Assembly: GCF_900109455.1 (NCBI RefSeq)
Contig: NZ_FOAG01000002.1
Span: forward strand, 390,914 to 454,913
Direction: 5' to 3'
Length of the DNA: 64,000 bases
DNA from: Roseovarius azorensis
Lineage (GTDB): Bacteria > Pseudomonadota > Alphaproteobacteria > Rhodobacterales > Rhodobacteraceae
The notes beneath the pieces are model-generated. The model was not told the origin of the DNA. It was given only the letters and a program-made list of their open reading frames with translations, and made no database searches. Position numbers and translations under genes: made by a program. Positions 24,883-34,251 of the stretch are shown here, in pieces (position 1 is the first letter of the stretch; each line of letters starts with the position of its first letter).

Positions 24883-27800
24883 TCACTGCTTGCTGACGAC
24901 TCGTCGGAACACGCGCGTCACGATCACGAAGAAGAGCGGCACAAAGACTACCCCGAGCACCGTACCCGAGATCGTTCCGCTGAGCACGCCCGAACCGATG
25001 GCGTTGCGTCCGCCGGAGCCAGCGCCGGAACTGAGCACCAGTGGTAGCACACCCAGGGAAAAGGCCATCGAGGTCATGATGATCGGACGGAAACGCTGGC
25101 GGGCGGCTTCGGCCACGGCGTCGATGACGCGCTCGCCCGCGACGTGCCGTTCGCGGGCGAATTCCACGATCAGGATCGCGTTCTTGCCGGTGAGGCCGAT
25201 CACCGTCAGCAGGCCCACCTGAAAGAACACGCCGTTCTCGAATCCGCCCAGCCATGCGCCAGTGAGCGCGCCGACAATGCCGATGGGCATGGCCAGCATG
25301 ACGGCAAAGGGAATCGACCAGCTCTCGTAAAGGGCAGCGAGCGACAGAAACACGGCGGCGAGCGAAAGTGCATAAAGCAATGGCGCCTGATTGCCGGATT
25401 CGCGCTCCTCGAGCGAGAGACCGGTCCAGGCCAGTTCGTAATCGGGACCAAGCTGTGCCACCAGCCGCTCCATCTCGGCCATCGCCTCGCCGGTCGAGAC
25501 GTCCGCTGCGGGTGAGCCCTGCAACTGCACCGAGGGGATGCCGTTGTAGCGATAAAGGCCCTGCGCGCCGTAATTCCAGCTACCTTCGGAAAAATTCGAG
25601 AACGGCACCAGCCCGCCGCTGGCATTGCGCACCCGCCATTTCTCGATATCCGACGGGGTTGCCCGCGCCTCGGCCTCGCCCTGGACATAGACGCGCTTGA
25701 TCCGGCCCTGATCGAGAAAATCGTTCACATAGGTGCCTGCCCAGGCGACCTGGAGCAGTTGCCCCACATCGGTGGGCGTCAGCCCCATCGCCCCGGCCTT
25801 GCGCCAGTCGATATCGAGGTTGAACTGTGCCGCATCCTCAAGCCCGTTGGGGCGGGCGGATGCAATGAGCGGGCTTTGCGCCGCCATGCCCAGAAGTTGA
25901 TTGCGGGCCGCCATCAGATCGGCATGGCTCTGCCCGCCGCGCGCCTGAAGGTAGAAATCGAAACCAGAGACGTTGCCCAGTTCAATAACCGAAGGCGGCA
26001 CGACCGGGAATACCATCGCATCGCGGATCTGGCTGAAGGCACCAAAGGCACGGCCCGCCAACGCCTGCACGCTCTGGTCCGGTGCCTTGCGTTCATCCCA
26101 ATCCTTGAGCTGGACAAAGGCCAGGCCCATGTTCTGACCATTGCCCGAAAAGCTGAAGCCGACGACGCCAAACATGGAATTCACCACCTCGGTTTCCTGA
26201 TTGAGGTAGTAATCCTCGACCTGTTTGACGACCTCCAGCGTTCGTTCGGCACTGGAGCCGGTGGGCGTCTGGATGAGGGTAAAGAGGATGCCCTGATCCT
26301 CTTCGGGCAGGAACCCGGTTGGCGTGCGCAGGAACATCAGCGCCATGCCGACCGCCAATGCCAGGTAGATCACGAATACCCGCACGGGTCGGCGCACCGA
26401 CCAGCGCACCGTGCCGCTGTAGCCGTTGGTCAGCCCGTTGAAGCCTTTGTTGAACCAGGCGAACGGTCCCCGCACCGCCTCGTGGTCCTTGGCCCTGAGC
26501 AGCGAGGCGCAGAGCGCGGGCGTCAGCGTGATCGCCACCACCACCGACAGCGCCATGGCCGAGACGATGGTGATCGCGAACTGCTGATAGATCACGCCGG
26601 TAGAGCCGGGAAAGAATGCCATCGGCACGAACACTGCCGAGAGCACCATGGCGATACCAACCAGCGCGCCGGTGATCTGGCCCATGGATTTATGCGTCGC
26701 TTCGCGCGGCGGCAGGCCCTCTTCCTCCATGATCCGTTCGACGTTTTCCACCACGACGATGGCGTCATCCACCAGCAAGCCGATGGCCAGCACCATCGCC
26801 AGCATCGTCAGCGTGTTGATCGAGAACCCGGCTGCCGCCAGCACGCCGAACGTGCCCAGAAGCACGATCGGCACGGCAAGCGTGGGAATGAGCGTGGCGC
26901 GCAGGTTTTGTAGAAACAGGAACATCACGAGAAACACGAGGCCAATTGCCTCGAACAGCGTCTTGACCACTTCCTTGATCGAGATTTCGACAAAAGGCGT
27001 GGTGTCATAGGGGATCACGTAATCTACGCCGTCAGGGAAGAAGCGGGCGAATTCCGCCATGCGGTCCTTGACCGCGCGGGCGGTGTCGAGCGCGTTGGCG
27101 CCGGGGGCCAGCGTGATCGCCATGCCCGCCGCCGGATCGGTGTTGAACCGCGCCGTGGTGGCATAGTTCTCCGCCCCGATCTCGACCCGCGCCACGTCAT
27201 CGAGCAGCACCAGACCCCCATCGGTTTCGGCGCGCAGCACGATCTGGCGGAAATCCTCGGGGGTGCGGAGCAGCGATTGCGCGGTGATCGTGGCGTTGAG
27301 CTGCTGGCCGTCGACGGCGGGGCGGGCGCCAAAGGCACCGGCAGAGATCTGCGCGTTCTGCGCCGAAACGGCGGCCACCACATCCGAAGGCGCAAGGCCG
27401 AACGCCGCCAGCTTGGACGGGTCAAGCCAGATGCGCATGGCATATTGCGCGCCGAAGACGCTGACCGAACCGACACCTTCGATCCGGCTCAGCTCATCCA
27501 CAAGATTGGTGACCATGTAATCTGACAGATCCACTTGGTCGAGGCTGCCATCGGTCGAGATCATGCCGACGACCATCAGGAACCCGGCAGAGGATTTTTC
27601 CACCGTGATGCCCTGTCGCTGCACGATCTCGGGTAGGAGGGGCGTGGCCTGACCCAGCTTGTTCTGCACCTGCACCTGCGCGATATCGGCATCAGTGCCG
27701 GTCTCGAAGGTCAGCGTGACCTCGGCGCTGCCCGCCGAGGTCGAGCGTGACGAGAAATAGCGCAGGCCGTCGAGCCCGGTCATCTGCTGTTCGATCACCT

Positions 27801-27987
27801 GTGTCACCGTATTGGCGACCGTATCGGCAGAGGCCCCCGGATAGCTGGCCGAAACCGTGACCGAGGGCGGCGCGATCTGCGGGTATTGCGCGACGGGAAG
27901 GATCTGGATTGCCAGTGCGCCGATTCCCATGATGAGAATCGAGATGACCCAGGCAAAAACCGGGCGGTCGATGAAGAAACGTGCCAT
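24883..27987 (-). CDS. RND efflux transporter, inner-membrane pump (HAE1/AcrB family)
   Basis: A 1034-residue proton-driven multidrug pump, full length for AcrB/Mex[22 protein letters not shown] is the first membrane helix; [26 protein letters not shown] in TM4 holds the proton-relay aspartates, and the second half repeats the architecture, with [24 protein letters not shown]. It would trap drugs in the periplasm and pass them to an outer-membrane channel, which is not encoded here. ATG 27987 follows an AGAGGA ribosome site. It lies 20 bases after the adaptor gene, in one operon. Confidence 0.96.
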   Translation of the reverse strand: MARFFIDRPVFAWVISILIMGIGALAIQILPVAQYPQIAPPSVTVSASYPGASADTVANTVTQVIEQQMTGLDGLRYFSSRSTSAGSAEVTLTFETGTDADIAQVQVQNKLGQATPLLPEIVQRQGITVEKSSAGFLMVVGMISTDGSLDQVDLSDYMVTNLVDELSRIEGVGSVSVFGAQYAMRIWLDPSKLAAFGLAPSDVVAAVSAQNAQISAGAFGARPAVDGQQLNATITAQSLLRTPEDFRQIVLRAETDGGLVLLDDVARVEIGAENYATTARFNTDPAAGMAITLAPGANALDTARAVKDRMAEFARFFPDGVDYVIPYDTTPFVEISIKEVVKTLFEAIGLVFLVMFLFLQNLRATLIPTLAVPIVLLGTFGVLAAAGFSINTLTMLAMVLAIGLLVDDAIVVVENVERIMEEEGLPPREATHKSMGQITGALVGIAMVLSAVFVPMAFFPGSTGVIYQQFAITIVSAMALSVVVAITLTPALCASLLRAKDHEAVRGPFAWFNKGFNGLTNGYSGTVRWSVRRPVRVFVIYLALAVGMALMFLRTPTGFLPEEDQGILFTLIQTPTGSSAERTLEVVKQVEDYYLNQETEVVNSMFGVVGFSFSGNGQNMGLAFVQLKDWDERKAPDQSVQALAGRAFGAFSQIRDAMVFPVVPPSVIELGNVSGFDFYLQARGGQSHADLMAARNQLLGMAAQSPLIASARPNGLEDAAQFNLDIDWRKAGAMGLTPTDVGQLLQVAWAGTYVNDFLDQGRIKRVYVQGEAEARATPSDIEKWRVRNASGGLVPFSNFSEGSWNYGAQGLYRYNGIPSVQLQGSPAADVSTGEAMAEMERLVAQLGPDYELAWTGLSLEERESGNQAPLLYALSLAAVFLSLAALYESWSIPFAVMLAMPIGIVGALTGAWLGGFENGVFFQVGLLTVIGLTGKNAILIVEFARERHVAGERVIDAVAEAARQRFRPIIMTSMAFSLGVLPLVLSSGAGSGGRNAIGSGVLSGTISGTVLGVVFVPLFFVIVTRVFRRVVSKQ

Positions 27988-28007
27988 GCGGTATATCCTC
28001 TGCCCGG

Positions 28008-29135
28008 TTATTGTTGTGCGCCGGGGCTGCGTTCTTCGGGTTTGACCGTGGCGCCCGGGGCGGTTTTCTGAAACCCGGCCACGACGATCCTGTCACCGGG
28101 TTCAAGTCCGTCATCCACAACCCAGGCATTTTCCCGATCCTGAAGGATACTGAGCGTGCGTTCCTCGATCACATCCTCGCCGTTGACCACCCAGGCCAGG
28201 GGCCGCCCGCGACGGTCGCGGATCACCCCCTCTTGCGGTACGAGATAGACTGCCTCGGCCACCTCGACGGGCAGTTCCACCTGCACATACATGCCTGGCA
28301 GGAGCAGCAGATCAGGGTTGTCGAATTCCATGCGAAGGGTCACCACGCCGGTCTGCGGATCGACATTGGGTTCTGCAGCTTTGAGGTGTCCGGTCTCGCT
28401 GTAATCCGTGCCGTCCGCGAGTTTGAGCCGCACCGTAGCATCCGCGCCCTCCAGTTCGCGCTCTGTCTCGCCCCGCCGCCAGCGCAGAAGGTCGGCGGCA
28501 GATTGGGTGACATCGACATAGACCGGGTCGATGTTGCGGATCACCGCCAATGGTTGTGCCTGACTGGCGGTCACGAGCGCGCCCTGCGAGGTCTGCGAGA
28601 GACCAATGCGGCCCGAGAGCCGCGCCCGAATCGTGGTGCGCGACAACTCGATCTCGGCTGAGTTGAGCTGTGCTTCGGCCAGTTCGAGCCCTGCCGCCGC
28701 TGAATCACGGGCCGATGTCGCCTCGTCCAATGCCTGTTCGCTGGCCACATTGCGCGACTGCAACTCTTCCAGCCGTCGTGCCTCGCGCTCGGCAGCGCTG
28801 AGTTGTGCCTGGGCCTGCGCGACGCTGGCGCGAGCCTGCCGGACGGTGGCCTCATAGGTGGCCACGTCGATCTGAAAGAGCGGGTCACCCTCGGCCACGT
28901 CCGCGCCTTCGTCAAACAGGCGCTCGGTGATGATGCCGTTGACCTGCGGGCGTACCTCGGCCTCGGCCGAGGCGGCCACGCGACCCGGGAGGAGCGAGGT
29001 CAGGGTCACGTCTTCGGGCTCCAGTGTCACGACGGTCACGGGAACGGGCTCTTGCCCCTGTTGCGCCCCGGCGATGCCCGGCAAGAAACAGACACAGGCC
29101 GCAAGCGAGAAGATGAACCCTGGAAAATAAGTCAT
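28008..29135 (-). CDS. RND efflux periplasmic adaptor (membrane fusion protein)
   Basis: A 375-residue adaptor linking the RND pump to an outer-membrane channel. The signal sequence ([22 protein letters not shown]) is followed by the first half of the lipoyl domain ([20 protein letters not shown]), a long coiled-coil hairpin rich in Ala/Glu/Gln (about residues 95-165) and the returning lipoyl half ([20 protein letters not shown]). ATG 29135 with AAAGGG upstream is chosen over longer in-frame starts to 29255, which would cross the promoter region. Confidence 0.94.
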   Translation of the reverse strand: MTYFPGFIFSLAACVCFLPGIAGAQQGQEPVPVTVVTLEPEDVTLTSLLPGRVAASAEAEVRPQVNGIITERLFDEGADVAEGDPLFQIDVATYEATVRQARASVAQAQAQLSAAEREARRLEELQSRNVASEQALDEATSARDSAAAGLELAEAQLNSAEIELSRTTIRARLSGRIGLSQTSQGALVTASQAQPLAVIRNIDPVYVDVTQSAADLLRWRRGETERELEGADATVRLKLADGTDYSETGHLKAAEPNVDPQTGVVTLRMEFDNPDLLLLPGMYVQVELPVEVAEAVYLVPQEGVIRDRRGRPLAWVVNGEDVIEERTLSILQDRENAWVVDDGLEPGDRIVVAGFQKTAPGATVKPEERSPGAQQ

Positions 29136-29183
29136 CAAAAGCCCTTTCACGATAAAGGATTGGCACGGATGCGTCCGCTGAAT

Positions 29184-29205
29184 TATAAAACGAACGGGTT
29201 TTGTA
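29184..29205. promoter_or_regulatory. Probable TetR operator between efflux operon and regulator
   Basis: TATAAAAC (29184-29191) and GTTTTGTA (29198-29205) form an imperfect inverted repeat around a six-base centre, in the AT-rich gap between the divergent adaptor and TetR starts. TetR proteins commonly bind such sites to repress both genes. Confidence 0.55.
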
Positions 29206-29278
29206 AATATGACACGCTCGAAAATGGCAAGCGTTCTTGTAGCAGCGCACAGCAACCGTGCGAAATCAAGATTGGTCC

Positions 29279-29938
29279 ATGCGGGATAACATGCAAAATT
29301 CCGATGCCTGCGACAATATCAGGCGCGGACGGCCTGTTACGCGCTCACCCGAGGCGCGGCGCGCGGCGATCTTTGCGGCACTCGAATCGGTTCATGCCGA
29401 GGAGGGAATGGACAGGGCGACGATGCAGGCGATCGCGCGGCGCGCCGGCATGTCCAAGCGAACGCTCTATGACATCTTTCCCAGCCGCACGGCGCTGCTG
29501 CGCGGCTATCTGGACACGGTCGCCGATCAGTTCATCCGTCCACTGTCCGCCGCTGACGCCGCCCTGCCGATCGCCGAGCGGCTCGACGGTCTGTTTTCGC
29601 GCAGACCACGGCATCAGGGCTATGGTTTGCCACTGGAAATCCTGCGTGCGTTCATTGCGCAGGTGCCCTCTGCGCCGGAGATCGGGCATGATCTGGTGGA
29701 CAAGCTCATGCGGCGCGACCTGCGCATCGTTGTCGGGGAACTGGAGCGCGGCGTCGCGCGCGAAGAGGTCGTCATGGCGGACACCGAGGCTGCCGCCGCC
29801 CTGCTGCTCGACATGTTGCGGCCATGGCCCATGGAATCACTGCTCGATCCGGAACGGCTGGCGACACCGGAAGGATTCGCCCGCCGTCGCCGTCTTGCCA
29901 TCGAGGTGTTTCTCAACGGGGTGGCCGTGTGCCGATAA
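29279..29938 (+). CDS. TetR family repressor of the RND operon
   Basis: About 219 residues. The N-terminal TetR helix-turn-helix is plain: TMQAIARRAGMSKRTLYDIFPSR, with the conserved YDIF start of the fourth helix. The C-terminal ligand domain is variable as expected. Its divergent position next to the adaptor and pump makes it their likely repressor, relieved by pump substrates. The start is ambiguous among GTG 29258, ATG 29279 and ATG 29291; the last has a GGGA element upstream. Confidence 0.88.
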   Translation: MRDNMQNSDACDNIRRGRPVTRSPEARRAAIFAALESVHAEEGMDRATMQAIARRAGMSKRTLYDIFPSRTALLRGYLDTVADQFIRPLSAADAALPIAERLDGLFSRRPRHQGYGLPLEILRAFIAQVPSAPEIGHDLVDKLMRRDLRIVVGELERGVAREEVVMADTEAAAALLLDMLRPWPMESLLDPERLATPEGFARRRRLAIEVFLNGVAVCR

Positions 29939-29960
29939 ACCCGACGCACCCCATCGTGGC

Positions 29961-29977
29961 GCCGGAAGCGTTCCGGC
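29961..29977. terminator. Hairpin between converging TetR and LysR genes
   Basis: GCCGGAA, loop GCG and TTCCGGC form a perfect seven-base stem in the 39-base gap between the two stop codons. No T-run of four or more follows on either strand, so intrinsic termination is plausible but unproven. Confidence 0.45.
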
Positions 29978-30829
29978 TCATCTTTGCCGGGCAAGGTGTC
30001 TGTTAAGCCAGTCGCTGAACTGTCTTGCGGCGGGGACCTGTTCGCGGATCGCGATGTAGTATCCTTCACGGGCGGCGATGCTGCCGGGATGCGCCGGGAT
30101 AAGCAAGCTCCGCTCTACCGCATCACGCCCCAGAAGCGCGCTGACAAGCGCCACACCGGCACCGTTTGCTGCGAGGTTCAGGGCCATGCCGTAGGAGTCG
30201 ACGAACAGCACGGGCTGCAACCCGGTCAGCCCATGCGCCGCGCCAAAGGCATCCCAGCCGACCGAAGTGCCGACGGCTTCGATCAGGGGAAGGGTCTGCA
30301 GGGACCCGGACAGCGCGGGCGATTTCAGCGCAATCAGATCGCTGGGTCGGAGGGGGAGGGCATGCAGGCCGACCTGCCTTTCCGAACCGAAGCGTATCTC
30401 GACATCGGCGACGGCCGAGATGAAATCGTCCGGCCAGATGGCGCTGACAAGCCGCAGGCGCAGATCGGGATGGAGGGCCTGAAACTCTGGCAGCCTGGGC
30501 GCGATGACCCATTGAGCGACACTGACCGAGGTCGCGATCGTCAGCATCGCCTCGTCGGGCGCCGCGTCAAAGGCCAGCGTGGACGCCTGCAACAGTTCCA
30601 GTGCAGCGCCCACCTGCGGCAGGAGTTTGCGCCCGGCGTCGGTGAGCGCGAGCCCGCTCGGGCTGCGCAGGAAGAGCGCGGCGCCAAGCCGGGTTTCCAG
30701 CGACTTGATCTGTTGGCTCACGGCCGATTGCGTCAGTCCGATCTCGTCAGCGGCCCGGGTAAAGCTGAGGTGCCGGGCCGCGACCTCGAAGGCCCGGAAC
30801 CATTTTACGGGGGGTAGTGAACGGGCCAT
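29978..30829 (-). CDS. LysR family regulator (GcvA-like) of the catabolic island
   Basis: A 283-residue LysR protein of the GcvA branch: it opens MARSLPPVKWFRAFEVAARH, continues LSFTRAADEIGLTQSAVSQQ (helix-turn-helix) and has the compact effector domain of that group. It diverges from the AA_synth gene that heads the flavin-monooxygenase operon, and an ATTA-N7-TAAT site lies between. It is therefore the likely activator of that operon in response to the substrate. Convergent with the TetR gene. Confidence 0.9.
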   Translation of the reverse strand: MARSLPPVKWFRAFEVAARHLSFTRAADEIGLTQSAVSQQIKSLETRLGAALFLRSPSGLALTDAGRKLLPQVGAALELLQASTLAFDAAPDEAMLTIATSVSVAQWVIAPRLPEFQALHPDLRLRLVSAIWPDDFISAVADVEIRFGSERQVGLHALPLRPSDLIALKSPALSGSLQTLPLIEAVGTSVGWDAFGAAHGLTGLQPVLFVDSYGMALNLAANGAGVALVSALLGRDAVERSLLIPAHPGSIAAREGYYIAIREQVPAARQFSDWLNRHLARQR

Positions 30830-30840
30830 GGCGCACCAGT

Positions 30841-30857
30841 CATTACATTTCCTAATG
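30841..30857. promoter_or_regulatory. LysR-type box CATTA-N7-TAATG
   Basis: A perfect five-base inverted repeat with seven-base spacing, containing the T-N11-A core of LysR binding sites. It sits 12 bases upstream of the LysR ATG and about 75 bases upstream of the AA_synth gene, the usual place for the recognition site shared by a LysR gene and its divergent target. Confidence 0.6.
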
Positions 30858-30933
30858 CACTAGCCCCTTTTTCTTTAATTTGTCAAAGCGGCAGCGCTTG
30901 TTTAGCCCCTGAAGGGCGAACAGGAGGACAAGA

Positions 30934-31533
30934 ATGCAGCCCGAAATCCGCAAGATTGCAGTTTATGATGAAGAGATCCGTATCGAGGGGTTTCGACCCA
31001 CTGCTGCGCCGTGGCGCATGTTCGCGGCTGCGGCTGTCGTCAGAAATCCCTGGGCGGGGCGTTACATCGAGGATCTCAAGCCCGAGATACACGCCTATGG
31101 CCCGGTGCTGGGTAAGTTGCTGACCGAACGGATGATCGCACTGGCCGGAAGTGGCGAGGCGATCGAGGCCTATGGCAAGGCGGCGGTCGTCGGGCTGAAC
31201 GGCGAGATCGAACATGCCTCGGGTCTGATCCACACGCTGCGCTTTGGCAATCACTACCGCGAGGCGGTCGGGGCAAAATCCTATCTGGCATTCACCAACA
31301 CTCGCGGTGGGGCGAATGCACCGATCATGATTCCGCTGATGGACAAGAACGATGCCGGGCGGCGATCGCATTACCTGACCATTCAGTTCGCGATCCCCGA
31401 TGCACCGCGCGATGACGAGATCGTGGTGGCGCTGGGCGGCGCGGCGGGCGGGCGACCGCATCAACGGATCGGCGACCGATATCAGGATCTGAAGGATCTG
31501 GGGCATGACCTGGACAACCCGGCCGCGGTTTGA
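30934..31533 (+). CDS. Amino acid synthesis family protein (AA_synth, DUF1185)
   Basis: A 199-residue protein of Pfam family AA_synth. Recognised from EIRKIAVYDEEIRIEG at the start, RNPWAGRYIEDLKP and the alanine-rich ALGGAAGGRPHQRIGDRYQD near the end. Despite the name, no reaction is established; members repeatedly occur with luciferase-like monooxygenases and flavin reductases. AGGAGG lies upstream of ATG 30934. First gene of a five-gene operon whose next start overlaps it by 29 bases. Confidence 0.85.
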   Translation: MQPEIRKIAVYDEEIRIEGFRPTAAPWRMFAAAAVVRNPWAGRYIEDLKPEIHAYGPVLGKLLTERMIALAGSGEAIEAYGKAAVVGLNGEIEHASGLIHTLRFGNHYREAVGAKSYLAFTNTRGGANAPIMIPLMDKNDAGRRSHYLTIQFAIPDAPRDDEIVVALGGAAGGRPHQRIGDRYQDLKDLGHDLDNPAAV

Positions 31534-32293
31534 TCTTGGTGACGGTCTTTCGGGGATCGTCGCCGGATCCGGCGCACTCGTGCTCTTGATCCACGGGGTC
31601 GGGTTGCGGGCAGAGGCATGGGCGCCGCAGATCGACGCGCTGTCCCGCTATTTCCGTGTGATTGCCGCCGATTTGCCCGGCCATGGCAAAAGCAGGCTGG
31701 GCGCAGAGGCGGCGCTGGAGGACTATACCGCAAGGCTGGCGCGGGCGCTGAACCACCCCGCCGTGGTGATCGGTCACTCGATGGGAGCGATGATCGCGCT
31801 GGATCTGGCGCGGACGGTTCCGGGCAGGGTGCGGGGCGTGGCCGCGCTGAACGCGATCTTCCGCCGTGGCCCAGAGGCGAAAACCGCCGTGCAGGCCCGT
31901 GCCGAATATCTGTCCGGCGCGGTGCGGCCCGATCCCGAGCCGACCCTGCGGCGCTGGTTCGGCGCGGCCGATACCGAGGCGCGGCGGATCTGCCGAACCT
32001 GGCTGGAAGGTGTCGATGCGGCAGGCTATCGCGCGGCCTATGGCGTGTTCGCCCGCGAGGATGGCCCTTCCGACGCGACGCTGCGGGGGCTGCGGTGTCC
32101 GGCGCTGTTCATGACGGGCGGGCAGGAGCCAAATTCGACCCCCGCCATGTCCGAGGCGATGGCCGCACTGGCCCCGCGGGGGCGGGTCGAGGTCGTTTCG
32201 GATGCCGCACATATGATGCCGATGACCCATTCCGCCGGGGTGTCCGAGAGGCTCTTGCGGTTCGTGAAGGAGTGCCAGAATGACGACGATTGA
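31505..32293 (+). CDS. Alpha/beta-fold hydrolase
   Basis: A 262-residue hydrolase. LLIHGVGLRAEAW forms the oxyanion region, VVIGHSMGAMIALDLA carries the nucleophile serine (GHSMG), and the late DAAHMMPMTHS supplies the histidine. No signal peptide, so cytoplasmic. Starts within the AA_synth gene and ends 14 bases inside the flavin reductase gene, so all three are translationally linked. In this setting it may hydrolyse an ester, lactone or amide formed by the monooxygenase; the substrate is unknown. Confidence 0.88.
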   Translation: MTWTTRPRFDLGDGLSGIVAGSGALVLLIHGVGLRAEAWAPQIDALSRYFRVIAADLPGHGKSRLGAEAALEDYTARLARALNHPAVVIGHSMGAMIALDLARTVPGRVRGVAALNAIFRRGPEAKTAVQARAEYLSGAVRPDPEPTLRRWFGAADTEARRICRTWLEGVDAAGYRAAYGVFAREDGPSDATLRGLRCPALFMTGGQEPNSTPAMSEAMAALAPRGRVEVVSDAAHMMPMTHSAGVSERLLRFVKECQNDDD

Positions 32294-33206
32294 TCCGATT
32301 GATCTGCGCAAGGCATTCGGGCGTTTCATGACCGGCGTCACGGTGGTGACCGCACGGGCCGAAGATGGCGCGCCGGTTGGTTTTACCGCCAATTCCTTCA
32401 GTTCGGTTTCACTTGATCCGCCGATGCTGCTGGTTTGTCCGGGCCGGTTTCTGTCGAGCCACGGTGTCTTTGAAACCTGTCGGCATTTCGCGGTCAGTGT
32501 CCTGGCCGAAGGGCAGGAAGATGTGTCCAACACCTTTGCCGGTTTCAAGGGCGACCGGTTTGCACGGGTGGCGTACCGGGACGATTGTCACGGGGTTCCG
32601 GTGATACGCGGCGCGGTGGCGCAGTTTTCCTGCCGCACGGCACAGGTCATTCTGGCGGGAGATCATTCCATTCTGATCGGCGAGGTCGCGCGGATGTCGG
32701 ACAATGGCGGCCGTGGTCTTGGCTATGCCGAGGGGCGATATTTCAGCCGCGGGCTGGAACAGGTGGCGGTGACCGGGCCGGGGACAGTACGGATCGCGGG
32801 CGCAATCGTTGAATGCGACGGCGATGTGATTCTGGAACAGACGCCTGACGGGCTGCGACCGCCACAGGTTGAGGTTCCGGGCCGCGTCGGGCTGCGTGAG
32901 GCGCTGGTCGCCAAGCTTGCCGGGCGGGGGCTGACGGTATGCCCCGACCGGGTCTATTCGATCTTCGATGATGGCCGGACTGGGGCGGATTATGCTTATT
33001 TCCTAGCCGGCGGCGCGCTGGATCACGGGGCGGGAGCATTTCGCCGGTTCCGCGCGGATCAGCTTGTCGTACAAACCTACACGAGCGCCGCCATCGCCAC
33101 GATGATGGCCCGCTATGCAAGGGAAACCCGGCATCGCCGCTTTGGTCTCTATCTCGGGGACGAGCGCAGCGGCGAGGTTCACGACTTTCAACATCAGGGG
33201 AGTTGA
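32280..33206 (+). CDS. Flavin reductase fused to a degenerate Nudix-like domain
   Basis: A 308-residue protein. Residues 1-160 are a flavin reductase domain (FGRFMTGVTVVTARAEDG, TANSFSSVSLDPPMLLVC) that would supply reduced FMN to the neighbouring monooxygenase. Residues from about 167 onward are an extension reminiscent of a Nudix fold: AGAIVECDGDVILEQTPDG, then VGLREALVAKLAGRGL where the Nudix box would be, without its glutamates. The role of the extension is unknown; perhaps nucleotide binding. Ribosome site AAGGAG; stop three bases before the luciferase-like start. Confidence 0.85.
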   Translation: MTTIDPIDLRKAFGRFMTGVTVVTARAEDGAPVGFTANSFSSVSLDPPMLLVCPGRFLSSHGVFETCRHFAVSVLAEGQEDVSNTFAGFKGDRFARVAYRDDCHGVPVIRGAVAQFSCRTAQVILAGDHSILIGEVARMSDNGGRGLGYAEGRYFSRGLEQVAVTGPGTVRIAGAIVECDGDVILEQTPDGLRPPQVEVPGRVGLREALVAKLAGRGLTVCPDRVYSIFDDGRTGADYAYFLAGGALDHGAGAFRRFRADQLVVQTYTSAAIATMMARYARETRHRRFGLYLGDERSGEVHDFQHQGS

Positions 33207-33208
33207 AG

Positions 33209-34243
33209 ATGGATTTTTCACTGTTCGCCCATATGGAACGCCTGACACCGGATCAGCCCCATGAAACGTTGCATTCGGATTTCATCGACCTGTGCAGGAT
33301 GGCGGACGAGGGCGGGATGCGCGCCATATGGACCGGCGAGCATCACGGGATGGAATTCACCATCGCTCCGAATCCGTTCATCTCGATCGTCGATCTGGCG
33401 CATCACACCCGGAATGTCCGGCTTGGGACAGGCACGGTGATCGCGCCGTTCTGGCATCCCATCCGTCTGGCCGGAGAGGCGGCGATGACCGATCTGATCA
33501 CCGGCGGGCGGCTTGAACTGGGCATCGCGCGCGGGGCATATTCCTATGAATACGAGCGGATGATGCCCGGGATGGATGCCTGGGAGGCGGGGCAGAGAAT
33601 GCGCGAATCCGCGCCCTTGCTGCCGCGACTCTGGGGTGGGGACTGTGCGCATGAGGGCACGTTCTACAGCTTTCCGGCCTCGACAGCGGTGCCCAAGGCG
33701 GTACAGGCCGGTGGTCCGCCAATCTGGATCGCGGCGCGTGATCCCAACAGCCATGAATTCGGGGTTGCCAACGGGTTCAACATCCAGGTGACGCCGCTCT
33801 GGCAGGGGATCGACGAGATCAAATCGCTGAAACAGCGTTTCGACGCGGCGGTCGACCTGCATCCGGGCCGAAAACCCAAGATCATGCTGCTGCATCATGC
33901 CTATGTCGGCGCGGATGCCAATGACGTGGCACAGGCGGCAAAGGAGATTTCTCGCTACTATTGCTATTTCGGGGCATGGTTCCAGAACAAGCGCCCGGTG
34001 TGCAACGGCCAGATCGCCCCTCTGAGCAAGGAAGAGATTGCCGCCAACAGCATGATGGCCCCGGAAAACCTGATGCGCGATCTGACCATCGGAACCAGCC
34101 GGGAGGTCATCGACCGCATCAGGCGTTACGAGGATATGGGGTATGACGAATTCGCCTTCTGGATCGACACGGGTATGACGACGGAACGCAAGCGCGCCTC
34201 GCTGGCGCGGTTCATCGACGACGTGATGCCTGCTTTTGCATGA
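33209..34243 (+). CDS. Luciferase-like (LLM class) flavin-dependent monooxygenase
   Basis: A 344-residue TIM-barrel enzyme of the bacterial luciferase superfamily using reduced FMN and oxygen. Recognised by AIWTGEHHGMEFTIAPNPF, the TGTVIAPFWHPIRLAGEAAM core and GGRLELGIARGAYSYEYERM. The preceding gene supplies the reductase, making a two-component system. Relatives open pyrimidine and pyridine rings (RutA, PyrA) or oxidise sulfonates. With an aldehyde dehydrogenase and an amidase-like enzyme adjacent, ring opening of an N-heterocycle is a sensible guess. ATG 33209 has AGGGGAG upstream. Confidence 0.9.
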   Translation: MDFSLFAHMERLTPDQPHETLHSDFIDLCRMADEGGMRAIWTGEHHGMEFTIAPNPFISIVDLAHHTRNVRLGTGTVIAPFWHPIRLAGEAAMTDLITGGRLELGIARGAYSYEYERMMPGMDAWEAGQRMRESAPLLPRLWGGDCAHEGTFYSFPASTAVPKAVQAGGPPIWIAARDPNSHEFGVANGFNIQVTPLWQGIDEIKSLKQRFDAAVDLHPGRKPKIMLLHHAYVGADANDVAQAAKEISRYYCYFGAWFQNKRPVCNGQIAPLSKEEIAANSMMAPENLMRDLTIGTSREVIDRIRRYEDMGYDEFAFWIDTGMTTERKRASLARFIDDVMPAFA

Positions 34244-34251
34244 GGATGCCA

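Noticed and set aside
25759..26913. 384-residue plus-strand frame
   Set aside because: Antisense to the RND pump gene, with His/Arg-rich low-complexity translation.
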